From positions 744,001 to 808,000 of the forward strand of contig NZ_KE383837.1 in assembly GCF_000422445.1 (NCBI RefSeq): 64,000 nucleotides of DNA, read 5' to 3'. This document shows, piece after piece, positions 8,767-17,025 of this stretch. The notes beneath the pieces were generated by a model, which worked only from the letters and a program-made list of their open reading frames with translations, was not told where the DNA came from and ran no database searches. Each line of letters begins with the position of its first letter. Positions within the stretch are counted from its first letter, which is position 1. The DNA comes from Paenibacillus assamensis DSM 18201. GTDB taxonomy: Bacteria; Bacillota; Bacilli; Paenibacillales; Paenibacillaceae. The position numbers and the translations under genes were made by a program.

Positions 8767-9285
8767 CTATCCCATAAAGCAAGCAGGATATTGAAGCTCA
8801 CCTTGAATCGTGCCTAATTGTCCCTCTTGCAGCTCACGCACCATAAACACATGATCTGGTACAGGGAACTGCTTCAGATCCAATCCATGCGAGCGCGCCG
8901 GTACAAATCCAAACTTCGGATAGTAATCCGGATGTCCGATTAACAGCACTAGCGGATAGGCTAGCTCTGCTGCTCGCTTCATTCCTTCAACTATTAGCTT
9001 GGAACCGACCCCATGCTTCTGATGAGAGGGCCTCACACCAATTGGAGCTAAAGCAAGCACCTCCTGTTTGCTGCCAGAAGGAGTGACAACATGTGCCTTG
9101 CTGAGTAGCACGTGACCAATAATTTCTTCGCCTTCTACAGCAACTAAGGAAAGCTCAGGTACGAACGTATCTGACGTGCGGATTCGCTCCACTAGCGCAG
9201 ATTCCTCATCTTTGTTGTTGAAAGCCATATCATGTAACGCGTATACTTGTGCATAATCTTGCGGTGTCTCTACTCGAATAATCAT
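8767..9285 (-). CDS. GNAT-family N-acetyltransferase (YhbS/COG3153-like)
   Basis: 172 residues. Acetyl-CoA motif A is seen in LAPIGVRPSHQKHGVGSKLI, followed by LIGHPDYYPKFGF, the signature found in the YhbS-like branch (predicted acetyltransferases of unknown target). The ATG at 9285 has a weak AGAGGT site. It lies immediately downstream of a decayed kinase gene on the same strand, with its start about 60 bp past the last recognisable kinase codon, so the two were probably once co-transcribed. Confidence 0.82.
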   Translation of the reverse strand: MIIRVETPQDYAQVYALHDMAFNNKDEESALVERIRTSDTFVPELSLVAVEGEEIIGHVLLSKAHVVTPSGSKQEVLALAPIGVRPSHQKHGVGSKLIVEGMKRAAELAYPLVLLIGHPDYYPKFGFVPARSHGLDLKQFPVPDHVFMVRELQEGQLGTIQGELQYPACFMG

Positions 9286-9346
9286 AGGTAGACGATGACC
9301 TCTTTTTCTATAAATTGATGAGAACGATGAAGCTTCCTTGTCAAAA

Positions 9347-9885
9347 TCACGATGGCCAGTTCGCTTGCTTCCTGATCAGCTTCACAAGCGCCATTTTCTC
9401 CGCTTCTGGAATTGATTCTGTCAATCGTGCGGCTGCAACAGGCAATATCCAGCGTTCTATTTCTTCTCTTTTCATACGTGAGCAAACACAATACTGTTTC
9501 AAATAAATGCACAGCATCACTTTTCTTACCACATGCATAGCTGCTGTCGAAGCGCATCGGGTGCCTTTTGCTGATGGATGCTTACATGCAGTTTAGCCAA
9601 CTGTTTCGTAAGCGTCCCAATACGCCACGGATTTGATGCCAACTGCTTAAGCAGCGTATCTCCCACGACTTTTTGAAATACGATACCACTCCTGCCGTCT
9701 ACTTCTATCATTTCCAATGGCTTTGGCGTTAAGACGCCTGTGGCAGAGACAGCTTGACTCACACGATACTCCTCTACGATGACAGATTTAGGCATGGATT
9801 CATGATACCATTTCAGCACATTTCCATCTGCATATTCATATACATCTGCCGTCCGCCCCTGCCCTATGATTCTCCCCATAGTCAT
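9347..9885 (-). pseudogene. Aminoglycoside-phosphotransferase-like kinase, deleted and frameshifted
   Basis: The N-terminal frame (9526-9885) has the nucleotide loop GQGRTADVY, the Lys in VLKWYHE and about 110 residues of normal kinase N-lobe, then ends within a few codons. A second frame (9347-9538) continues with the family C-terminus: YLKQYC, SRMKREEIERW and LPVAAARLTESIPEAEK. Between them the whole catalytic core is missing: there is no HGDxHPxN loop and no DWxxA metal motif. The two frames are offset, so an out-of-frame internal deletion of very roughly 80-100 codons fits best. The product cannot be an active kinase. Confidence 0.82.
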
Positions 9886-9950
9886 TATCCATTCTCCTAC
9901 TTATCATCGTATAGGCGTATTTTATACACCTATTACAGCGTGTTAACACT

Positions 9951-10427
9951 TTAATCGACTAAATCTAGCTCCCACTTCTCTTCCACCAACTCTTGTCCAG
10001 ATAACTGCTTAGAAGTAGTCTCGACCAGTCTGAATCCATAATGTGTGTATAGCTTTCTTGCTTGAATGAGATCAGAATGAGTCCAAAGGATAATCCGCTT
10101 ATATTGCCGTTGTTCGCTAAATGTGATAGCTTGTTCCATCAACTGTTTGCCGAGGCCTTGCCCTCTCGCATCCGGTTCAACTAAAAACCAACGCAGTCGG
10201 GCAGTATCATGGTCCACACGTGCGATACCTATCATCCCCTTTGGCTCAACGTCCATTTCAGCTATCCAAATATGTTCTTTCTCCCGATTTGCTTGGCTAA
10301 CAAAGTCGTGCACCGAATCATGGATATAGGCTGCGAATGTATGGTCAAACTGGTACTCTTCCTTGTAAATACGGATGTGTGATTCAATCACATAATCTTT
10401 ATCCTGATCCCTGAAAGCGCGAATCAT
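9951..10427 (-). CDS. GNAT-family N-acetyltransferase
   Basis: 158 residues. Motif A appears as WFLVEPDARGQGLGKQLME and motif B as ARKLYTHYGFRLVE. The substrate is unknown. The ATG at 10427 follows GAGGTGAGCTTT; an upstream in-frame GTG at 10436 lies inside that ribosome site and is unlikely. The upstream DNA, where its promoter should be, is occupied from 10485 by a 130-bp hexanucleotide tandem repeat, which could make expression variable. Confidence 0.83.
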   Translation of the reverse strand: MIRAFRDQDKDYVIESHIRIYKEEYQFDHTFAAYIHDSVHDFVSQANREKEHIWIAEMDVEPKGMIGIARVDHDTARLRWFLVEPDARGQGLGKQLMEQAITFSEQRQYKRIILWTHSDLIQARKLYTHYGFRLVETTSKQLSGQELVEEKWELDLVD

Positions 10428-10484
10428 AAAGCTCACCTCTTACAACGATTTATGTTTTGGAAAACTAATAAATAATCACATACT

Positions 10485-10614
10485 TGTCTATGTCTATGTC
10501 TATGTCTATGTCTATGTCTATGTCTATGTCTATGTCTATGTCTATGTCTATGTCTATGTCTATGTCTATGTCTATGTCTATGTCTATGTCTATGTCTATG
10601 TCTATGTCTATGTC
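10485..10614. repeat. Perfect hexanucleotide tandem repeat (TGTCTA)n
   Basis: The period-6 unit TGTCTA runs without a mismatch for 130 bp, about 21.7 copies. It lies about 60 bp upstream of the minus-strand GNAT gene start. Read plus, one frame gives only alternating Met-Ser. Read minus, each unit contains TAGACA, one base from the consensus -35 hexamer TTGACA. Arrays this long and this pure usually change length by slipped-strand replication. Confidence 0.95.
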
Positions 10615-10669
10615 ACTTCATCATAGCCGATTAATCTTCCAGTGGAAATATATGCTTCATACTACAAAG

Positions 10670-10750
10670 TCAATAAAAAAGAGACTGCTTCTAACGCGAG
10701 TTCATAAGTGTTCATAACAATCCATAAAAATCCGCGCAGAAACAATCTCT
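10670..10750 (-). terminator. Intrinsic terminator of the NUDIX gene
   Basis: On the minus strand AGAGATTGTTTCT (10738-10750) pairs with AGAAGCAGTCTCT (10680-10692) through an imperfect 13-bp stem extended by CGCG/CGCG, followed by TTTTTTATTG. The loop is long. It lies 30 bp beyond the NUDIX stop. Confidence 0.65.
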
Positions 10751-10780
10751 GTCTTTGTTCATTTTTTTGTATACCACTCA

Positions 10781-11221
10781 CTATGAGCCGAATCCTTTTC
10801 GCCCTTGGTCGTAATAAGGAATCTCTTGTGCTCGTTCAATAAGACGGCTTACACCATCCTTTATGTATGGCATGCGCTCATCCGCTTCGTGCAGATCTAC
10901 CCATGCAATATTGCTAATCTCATCAGGTCGGCTCAACTGCTCCTGCCCACCCACGATACTCGCTCTGAAGGTAAAAAATATGGCATGCTCCTGAATATCT
11001 TCAAACCTACACTCATTTACAGCCACTAAACCATACACGTTAACCGTGTAGCCCGTTTCTTCCATCGCCTCACGAATCGCAGCTTCCTCCAACGTTTCCC
11101 CTACCTCGACCGCTCCACCAGGCAAAGACCAGCGACCATCATGATCGTGATTTTGTACCATTAACACTTTGGATTTCGTTTCATCCGTAATCAAACTATA
11201 AACTACATCCACTCGTCTCAT
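10781..11221 (-). CDS. NUDIX hydrolase
   Basis: 146 residues. The NUDIX box is complete: [15 protein letters not shown] followed by REAMEETGY, fitting Gx5Ex7REUxEExGU, in the usual position near residues 35-57. The enzyme cleaves a nucleoside diphosphate linked to another group using Mg; the exact substrate (oxidised nucleotide, ADP-ribose or other) is not evident. Start ATG 11221 has GGAGG upstream. It is a single gene with its own terminator, 62 bp downstream of the DMT transporter start. Confidence 0.9.
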   Translation of the reverse strand: MRRVDVVYSLITDETKSKVLMVQNHDHDGRWSLPGGAVEVGETLEEAAIREAMEETGYTVNVYGLVAVNECRFEDIQEHAIFFTFRASIVGGQEQLSRPDEISNIAWVDLHEADERMPYIKDGVSRLIERAQEIPYYDQGRKGFGS

Positions 11222-11283
11222 CGATTTCTAGTCCTCCGTGTCGTATCAACTGTTGTTTACCAGCCTAAATCTCTAAGCTACGT

Positions 11284-12213
11284 TTACGCTCCAATTGCAG
11301 CTTTATTCTCTTCTGCCTTCGAAGGTATCGAAGAGATTACGATGGCAGCCAGGACACAGATTATACCAGCTAAGTGACTCCAGTGGAATGGCTCTCGCAG
11401 GAAAATATACGAGAATACGAGCGAGGACACGGCTATCAAACCAGTAAACACAGCTGACGTACCTGTCGGTACAAGAGAAACACCGTAATACCACAAAATA
11501 AAGCCGAGCACCGTGACAACTACCGCATAATACAAAATGTACGTCCAATCCAAAATAGTTGGAAGTGCAAAATCAAACGTAAATGCTTCATATATACCGA
11601 ACGGAAGGAACATCAAAAATCCAAGCAGCGTTACAAAAGTAGCAATAGCCAACGGGGATAGCCTCGCCGATAAAACTTTACCGAAAATCGTAAATAGCGC
11701 CTCCCCAATCACAGCCAGAAATACGAGCATATTTCCTAACCACACAAGTGATTCAGAGCCTGCAGCTGTGCTTGTATCTACATCCAACTGATTCAGTTTC
11801 AACACAGCTATTCCGATAACTGCAAGTGCAACACTTAACCATTTATAAAGCGATAGTCTCTCTCTTAAAAATAAAAAGGAAATGAGTGCAATAATCATCG
11901 GTGTCGTGCTCATAATAACACCGCTCTCGCCAGCCGATGTATATTTTAGTCCGTATAATAAACAAATGCCGAACCCGAATACACCTGTCAGTGATTGAAC
12001 AAATAGCCAAAAGCGGTCTCTTGGAATAATCTTTGGAATACCCTCTCGTACATATAACAGCAAGAGCAAAATAACCGCTGCAATCCCACAGCGTATCGCA
12101 GATGCTAGATATACAGGAAAGACAGCCGACACTTGCTTGCCAATGACAAAAGAACTACCTACCGTAATCATCGCAATGCTCATCGCCCAATACGCTTTTG
12201 CATTTGTAGACAT
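11284..12213 (-). CDS. EamA/DMT-superfamily transporter
   Basis: 309 residues with ten hydrophobic segments arranged as two five-helix repeats, the RhaT/EamA layout. Typical pieces include the N-terminal WAMSIAMITVGSSFVIGK and the repeat-2 region TGTSAVFTGLIAVSSLVFSY. Relatives export amino acids or other metabolites from the cytoplasm; the substrate is unknown. Start ATG 12213 follows GAGGGAGG. It lies downstream of the B3/B4-domain gene but is separated from it by a terminator-like hairpin. Confidence 0.87.
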   Translation of the reverse strand: MSTNAKAYWAMSIAMITVGSSFVIGKQVSAVFPVYLASAIRCGIAAVILLLLLYVREGIPKIIPRDRFWLFVQSLTGVFGFGICLLYGLKYTSAGESGVIMSTTPMIIALISFLFLRERLSLYKWLSVALAVIGIAVLKLNQLDVDTSTAAGSESLVWLGNMLVFLAVIGEALFTIFGKVLSARLSPLAIATFVTLLGFLMFLPFGIYEAFTFDFALPTILDWTYILYYAVVVTVLGFILWYYGVSLVPTGTSAVFTGLIAVSSLVFSYIFLREPFHWSHLAGIICVLAAIVISSIPSKAEENKAAIGA

Positions 12214-12239
12214 GAAAGTAAACCTCCCTCTTTATACGA

Positions 12240-12283
12240 AAATAAGGCGCTCCCCCTAATTAAAAACTAGGAAGTGGAACGCC
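12240..12283 (-). terminator. Terminator-like hairpin after the B3/B4 gene
   Basis: On the minus strand GGCGTTCC (12276-12283) and GGGAGCGCC (12246-12254) form an interrupted stem with TCCTAG/TAGG pairs inside. TTATTTTC follows. It separates the B3/B4 gene from the DMT transporter. Confidence 0.5.
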
Positions 12284-12331
12284 ATCGCAAAGTTGCGAGT
12301 TAATAGATAGCTCCTTATAAAGGACAACGAA

Positions 12332-13027
12332 TTAGTTTACAGCTTGCTCTAAGCATTCAATATCGTAGGCACGGCCAAGAATTTCAATAGCTGTATTCAG
12401 CGATTCGGCTATATCCTGCTCGTCAATGCCTGAAACCTGACAACCCAGCAACCAAATAGTAGCTGTATTTGCAGTTACTTTTTGCGATTCTCCATCACGG
12501 TAACAGAAGCGAGACAACACTTTCGCATCGTCGGCCAGTACCAATACGTCCGCAGGCAAAGCTGCTGCTTCGCTTTCACCAAGTCCTTGAAACGGTTCGC
12601 CTCCTTCTGTAAAAGCAAGGCGAAGCTTACCTTCCACAGCGTGGGCATCGAATACGCCTAACGGAATCAGATGCTGAATTGCTGCAACATTTATCGCATC
12701 TACAATGGGGTGAATGGTTGGAATTTTATCGAGCTCGTCCTTAATGAAGAAGCGTTGAAGTAAATTTTGCACAGATGGTGGGGTTTTCTTCGGGTTTAAT
12801 CCAATCTGAGTATACAGCTGCTGATAGGCAGCAATACGAGGTTGTTCGCTGACAGCCGACTTAACCATCCCTTTCCACTGCTCGTGGATATGATGCCAAT
12901 CTTCGGTCAGATTTTGTTCAAGTGATTCATCATTCTGCTTAGGGGAAAGCTGCAAGAGGCAGCCATACACCTTCACATCATTTAAATGCTGCTGCACACG
13001 TTCAGACATCGGTATAACACTATACAT
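12332..13027 (-). CDS. B3/B4 tRNA-binding-domain protein (COG3382-like)
   Basis: 231 residues. The middle carries the B3/B4 fold otherwise found in the beta subunit of phenylalanyl-tRNA synthetase: PTIHPIVDAINVAAIQHLIPLGVFD, then RLAFTEGGEPFQGLGE. Stand-alone copies may edit mischarged tRNA or bind amino acids, but their role is not firmly known. AGGAGG lies eight bases before the ATG at 13027. A separate strong promoter (13090-13118) precedes it, so it does not depend on the large operon upstream. Confidence 0.8.
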   Translation of the reverse strand: MYSVIPMSERVQQHLNDVKVYGCLLQLSPKQNDESLEQNLTEDWHHIHEQWKGMVKSAVSEQPRIAAYQQLYTQIGLNPKKTPPSVQNLLQRFFIKDELDKIPTIHPIVDAINVAAIQHLIPLGVFDAHAVEGKLRLAFTEGGEPFQGLGESEAAALPADVLVLADDAKVLSRFCYRDGESQKVTANTATIWLLGCQVSGIDEQDIAESLNTAIEILGRAYDIECLEQAVN

Positions 13028-13089
13028 CCATAAATCCTCCTGGTACCATTTAAGCTATTTGCTGTCGAATCATTCATGATAACGAGAGG

Positions 13090-13118
13090 ATAGTACCATT
13101 AATATCCAATTTAGTCAA
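13090..13118 (-). promoter_or_regulatory. Sigma-A-type promoter for the B3/B4 gene
   Basis: Minus strand: -35 TTGACT (13118-13113), a 17-bp spacer and -10 TACTAT (13095-13090). It lies just beyond the stop of the UDP-sugar dehydrogenase gene (13133) and 63 bp upstream of the B3/B4 start. Confidence 0.7.
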
Positions 13119-13132
13119 TGATCCAAAAGAAG

Positions 13133-14479
13133 TTACAGCGCTACAAGCAAACGATCCTGCTCAAGTGTCAACTCATCGCCAATTCGCAGTACATTCGGTG
13201 CTTTCAACCCTGCAAATGCGTTACGCGTGTCCAAAATAGCAGCACCAGAATCTGCAATTGCGCGCACGTTGTATACAGCATGTGACGTCAAGAAGACGAT
13301 GCAATCATATTCGCCAAGCTCCGCTTCATTAACCGTTTGCTCGATTTCCACCTTGTTACCGTGCTTATCGGACATCGAATCGCACACCGGATCATTAACC
13401 GTCAACACGGCGCCTTTTTCCTTCAACAATTCGTAGATCTCCAAACTCGGCGATTCACGCAAATCATTAACGTTAGGCTTATAAGCCATACCGAGAAGAA
13501 GGATACGAGAGCCGTTAATGCTTTTGCGCTGCACATTCAACACTTCAACAACCTTTTGGATAATGTACCTTGGCATATTACGGTTCAAATCCTGCGATAG
13601 CTCGATAAATCGGCTGAAGAAATTTTCCCCTTTCGCCTTCCAAGACAAATACATCGGATCAAGCGGTATGCAGTGTCCACCTATCCCTGGACCCGGATAG
13701 AACGGCATAAAACCGAATGGTTTGGTCGAAGCAGCTTGAATGACTTCCCATACGTTGATGCCCAATGTATCGCACATGAGAGCAACTTCGTTAATAAAAG
13801 CAATGTTCACGCTGCGGAACGTATTTTCTAACAGCTTGGACATTTCTGCTGCTTTCGTTGTCGATACAGGTACGACGCGCTCGCAAATGGAGCTGTACAG
13901 TATCTCTCCTAGCTTCAAACAAGTTGGCGTAGTCCCTCCAACAACTTTTGGTGTGTTGCGGATCGAATACGTTTGATTGCCCGGATCAACACGTTCAGGC
14001 GAATAGCACAAATAGTAGTCTTTTCCAACGAACAGCCCTTCTTCTGCAAGCACATCGGCAATACGTTCATCTGTCGTACCCGGATACGTCGTGCTTTCTA
14101 ATACGACCAACGTACCCTTTTGCAAATACACACTCAATTGAGCAACAACCGATTCGATGTACGTAAGATTTGGCTCCTGCTGTTTGCTTAACGGAGTAGG
14201 CACGCAAATGCACAAAGCATCAAACTGCTGAATAGCCGAGAAATCGGTTGTTGCCATGAAGTGGCCGCTGAGCAGAACATTGCAAATATCGTGATCCTCA
14301 ACATCAGATATATAAGAACGCCCCTCATTGAGCATCCCCACCTTTTCCGCACTAAGATCGACGCCTGTTACTTCATAACCTTCTTGTGCAAAAGCGACAG
14401 CCAACGGCAGACCGACATATCCCATCCCTATAATTCCGATTCGCGCTTGCTTAGCAAGCAATTTCTTCTCCAGCGTCAT
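13133..14479 (-). CDS. UDP-N-acetylglucosamine 6-dehydrogenase-like nucleotide-sugar dehydrogenase
   Basis: 448 residues. The NAD fold opens with IGIIGMGYVGLPLAV. ESTTYPGTTDE and YSPERVDPGN are typical of the WbpA/WecC branch, and catalytic Cys sits in GPGIGGHCIPLDP. The enzyme oxidises C6 of a UDP-hexose (UDP-GlcNAc in this branch) twice, giving the uronate. The ATG at 14479 follows GGAGGTGGCTT; an upstream GTG-type extension to 14512 is not supported. It is the last gene of the thirteen-gene array. With a Gfo/Idh and a DegT enzyme it could form a WbpA-WbpB-WbpE-like route to a 3-amino-uronate, although no glycosyltransferase is present. Confidence 0.85.
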   Translation of the reverse strand: MTLEKKLLAKQARIGIIGMGYVGLPLAVAFAQEGYEVTGVDLSAEKVGMLNEGRSYISDVEDHDICNVLLSGHFMATTDFSAIQQFDALCICVPTPLSKQQEPNLTYIESVVAQLSVYLQKGTLVVLESTTYPGTTDERIADVLAEEGLFVGKDYYLCYSPERVDPGNQTYSIRNTPKVVGGTTPTCLKLGEILYSSICERVVPVSTTKAAEMSKLLENTFRSVNIAFINEVALMCDTLGINVWEVIQAASTKPFGFMPFYPGPGIGGHCIPLDPMYLSWKAKGENFFSRFIELSQDLNRNMPRYIIQKVVEVLNVQRKSINGSRILLLGMAYKPNVNDLRESPSLEIYELLKEKGAVLTVNDPVCDSMSDKHGNKVEIEQTVNEAELGEYDCIVFLTSHAVYNVRAIADSGAAILDTRNAFAGLKAPNVLRIGDELTLEQDRLLVAL

Positions 14480-14515
14480 AAGCCACCTCCATAGCTCTAT
14501 TTGTCTGTCCACTAT

Positions 14516-14944
14516 TTAATCAAATGTACGACCTACAAAAGAAATTTGCGACTCTACCGTTAGTGAAAGCTCAGATGCTGTAATAGGTTTCTCAACCGCG
14601 ACAATGATATTGTAGTGGTTCGGATAGTGGCACTCGTCGAAGCCCAACACTTCTCCGATCCGCTCGCCATTAATCCATACTCGATCGCCACGCTCCACAA
14701 TTCCTCCACAGTGAAGCTCAGCAAATCCGAGAAACCCTACTCTATCAATGCGATCACCACTTCTCGCTTCATGATGGTCGGTGGTCACGATTTCATGAAT
14801 TTCACGCTCTTGCACGCAGCGTGTCTCATGCTCGATCAACTGCATCCCTCGCTGCTCCTGCTTATGGAATAGCAGCTTAACAAATGATCCGATAACTGTG
14901 CGCTTCACAACTGCTGCTGTACGGTTACTAAGTGTATGGGTCAT
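14516..14944 (-). CDS. Unrecognised conserved-looking protein in the trp/aminosugar array
   Basis: 142 residues, soluble, no signal peptide and no motif recognised. It has histidine-rich stretches (EIHEIVTTDHHEARSG; DECHYPNHYNI) and looks beta-strand rich, with repeated short hydrophobic strands separated by Gly/Asp turns, which might suggest a small barrel or cupin-like binding protein; this is a guess. Its ATG overlaps the stop of the upstream Gfo/Idh gene by 4 bp, so translation is probably coupled, and it lies 36 bp before the dehydrogenase gene. Its place in the array argues for a biosynthetic or binding role in that pathway. Confidence 0.65.
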   Translation of the reverse strand: MTHTLSNRTAAVVKRTVIGSFVKLLFHKQEQRGMQLIEHETRCVQEREIHEIVTTDHHEARSGDRIDRVGFLGFAELHCGGIVERGDRVWINGERIGEVLGFDECHYPNHYNIIVAVEKPITASELSLTVESQISFVGRTFD

Positions 14945-15861
14945 ACACGAATCGCCTCTGCCTCATAGGTTTCATGGACGAGACGAACCGCATCATAGCC
15001 GTCTTCACCGTGGCAATTGCCCTCTTCTATTTTCGCAACGAAGTCCACTAGAATCGCTTCATACTCATGGAACAAAGACGATTTGAATTGTTGGAAACCG
15101 TCTAACATATCGATATAAATTTCGCCGCCATCTTTGAACACGATCCGTACATCCTTCTGCTCTCCATTCGGATAAGCCCAGTCCAGATCGACCGTGACAG
15201 GAATACCCTCTTCCGTCACCAGCTCCACACGTGCCTCCATATCAATATTGCGCTCATCCCTTGTGATATCAACGGATTGAACTTTCATATGACCAAGGAA
15301 AAATGCCAACGTGTCATAGACATTCGGACCATTATCCGCCACGCATCCGCCTCCGCACCGTTCAGGCTGCAAATACCACTGATCATCTCCGGCATGCTCT
15401 TCAATTTTCTCCAAGTAGCTGGCAGTTACAAAAGACACGTCCTCCAAAGACGTCAACCGCTCCAGCGCTTTCTCGAAATGCACGTTGTAACGCCTATGGA
15501 AAGCAGTAAACATCGTCAATTTCGCCGCACGTGAAAGTTCTACGAGCTGTCTCGCCTCATCCAGCTTGAGCGTCATCGGCTTCTCGCAGCATACATGCTT
15601 GCCTGCCAGAAGCGCCTGCTTGCATATTTCAAAATGCTTATCGTTAGGCACATTAATAACAACCGCATGGATGTCATCCCGCTTCAGCAGCTCTTGATAA
15701 TCCAAATAACTACTGATCCCTTTTTCACGAAACGGCTGGAGTCTGCTCTCATTCAAATCGCACACAGCCGTCAAGACAGGGTTCGACAAACGATTCGTTA
15801 GTGCATCTACATAGTATTTTGATATAACGCCCATTCCGATCATGCCTATGTTAAGCTGCAT
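14941..15861 (-). CDS. Gfo/Idh/MocA-family oxidoreductase (array copy 2)
   Basis: 306 residues. N-terminal Rossmann start LNIGMIGMGVISKYY, catalytic CCEKPMTL at about residues 93-100, and a substrate-domain histidine motif region GGGCVADNGPNVYDTL, where a conserved DxGxHxxD-like element is replaced by DNGPNVYD. Members use NAD(P) to oxidise or reduce C3 or C1 of sugars or cyclitols. It follows the Ldh-family gene by 21 bp and overlaps the next gene by 4 bp. In 3-amino-sugar and aminocyclitol pathways an enzyme of this class makes the keto compound used by a DegT aminotransferase, which fits the neighbourhood. Confidence 0.83.
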   Translation of the reverse strand: MQLNIGMIGMGVISKYYVDALTNRLSNPVLTAVCDLNESRLQPFREKGISSYLDYQELLKRDDIHAVVINVPNDKHFEICKQALLAGKHVCCEKPMTLKLDEARQLVELSRAAKLTMFTAFHRRYNVHFEKALERLTSLEDVSFVTASYLEKIEEHAGDDQWYLQPERCGGGCVADNGPNVYDTLAFFLGHMKVQSVDITRDERNIDMEARVELVTEEGIPVTVDLDWAYPNGEQKDVRIVFKDGGEIYIDMLDGFQQFKSSLFHEYEAILVDFVAKIEEGNCHGEDGYDAVRLVHETYEAEAIRV

Positions 15862-15882
15862 CTCATATCCTCCTCTATTACC

Positions 15883-17025
15883 TCAAACGTTAGCTATGAT
15901 TGTTTCACGCGCTGGAGCTGCAATTTTAAGCTTATCTGCCAACTCCAACAACTGCTCATACACATGCACATCCAGTGGAATTCCTATTGGGGAACTGCTT
16001 CTTTGCGCTTCCAAGTAACCTGGATAAACGACTTTCTTCTCTGGGGATCGGGTCGGGCAGTTCAGCAGCGTTTGCAGCATGTTGTCCATATGCGTACCGA
16101 ATTCGAGAAGCGGTCGAAACGCCTCTACTTGAATGGCGAGGAAAAAGTGGCCGATATTTTGATCTTCCACAGCATGAGAGGCTCCATCCTTCTCCAAGAG
16201 CTTCGGACTAGGACCGACATGTGAACCCGATAAGATACCGCATAAAATATCAACGACTAGCGCAAGGCCATAGCCTTTTGCTCCGCCTGTCGCAAGCGAA
16301 CCTCCGAGCATTTGCAAATGCCCTGTTCCATCTTCGTAAGCTTGCGGATCTGTAACGGGATTGCCTGCTTCGTCAATGAGCCAGCCTTCTGGAATGGACT
16401 CGTCCCGAAGCTTCGCGGCCCGAATTTTGCCTGTCGCCACAACAGTAGTGCTCATATCCAGTACAAATGGAGGCAGATGCTGAGCAGGCGCGCTTACGGC
16501 GATTGGATTCGTCCCCAACATATTGACCGTTCCATTCAAGGGGCGAGCAATCGTCTGCGAACCCAGATTCGTCATCGCGATGCCAATCATACCCGCATCG
16601 AGCGCCTGAGCTGTATAATAGCCAGCGCTGCCAAAATGCGAGGAATTGCGAACGACGACACAGCCAATGCCCGTCGCGCGCGCTTTCTCGATCGCTAGCT
16701 CCATCGCTCGCGCTCCTGCCACAAGACCTAGCCCCTGCTTGGCATCCAGCGTTGCTGTTCCGAGCGTTTCTGTTTCAATCGAAAATTCAGCCTGCGGATT
16801 AATACGACCATCCTGCAGCCGAGCTACATAAATGCGATCCAAATTCGTAATGCCATGCGTATCAAAACCTTTCTCATCCGCATAGCACAATACATCTGCC
16901 GCCGTACGGCTGTAGTTTTCCGATACCCCACAAGCCTGAAACACTTTGGTTACAAATTGATGCAAGGGCTCAGATTGAACATAAACCACTTCTGTTTGCT
17001 GTTGCGTAAGCTCCGTTCCTGTCAT
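15883..17025 (-). CDS. Ldh-family (malate/L-sulfolactate dehydrogenase-like) oxidoreductase
   Basis: 380 residues from the ATG at 17025, which follows AAAGGAG; the frame extends to 17130 but that part overlaps the upstream gene out of frame. Family landmarks are DEKGFDTHGITNLDRI near the N-terminus, VVVRNSSHFGSAGYYT (catalytic His), MLGTNPIAVSAPA and GGAKGYGLALVVDIL. This non-Rossmann NAD(P)H fold reduces 2-keto acids or oxidises 2-hydroxy acids and some related C-H/N substrates. Its start overlaps the M20 stop as ATGA, so the two are translationally coupled. Substrate unknown. Confidence 0.85.
   Translation of the reverse strand: MTGTELTQQQTEVVYVQSEPLHQFVTKVFQACGVSENYSRTAADVLCYADEKGFDTHGITNLDRIYVARLQDGRINPQAEFSIETETLGTATLDAKQGLGLVAGARAMELAIEKARATGIGCVVVRNSSHFGSAGYYTAQALDAGMIGIAMTNLGSQTIARPLNGTVNMLGTNPIAVSAPAQHLPPFVLDMSTTVVATGKIRAAKLRDESIPEGWLIDEAGNPVTDPQAYEDGTGHLQMLGGSLATGGAKGYGLALVVDILCGILSGSHVGPSPKLLEKDGASHAVEDQNIGHFFLAIQVEAFRPLLEFGTHMDNMLQTLLNCPTRSPEKKVVYPGYLEAQRSSSPIGIPLDVHVYEQLLELADKLKIAAPARETIIANV

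Noticed and set aside
9282-9557. Minus-strand 91-codon frame next to the GNAT gene
   Set aside because: It overlaps the C-terminal remnant of the kinase in a different frame; only the 9347-9538 frame matches the kinase family.
10484-10717. Plus-strand open frame of Met-Ser repeats
   Set aside because: It is the translation of a hexanucleotide microsatellite with no ribosome site and no protein-like remainder.
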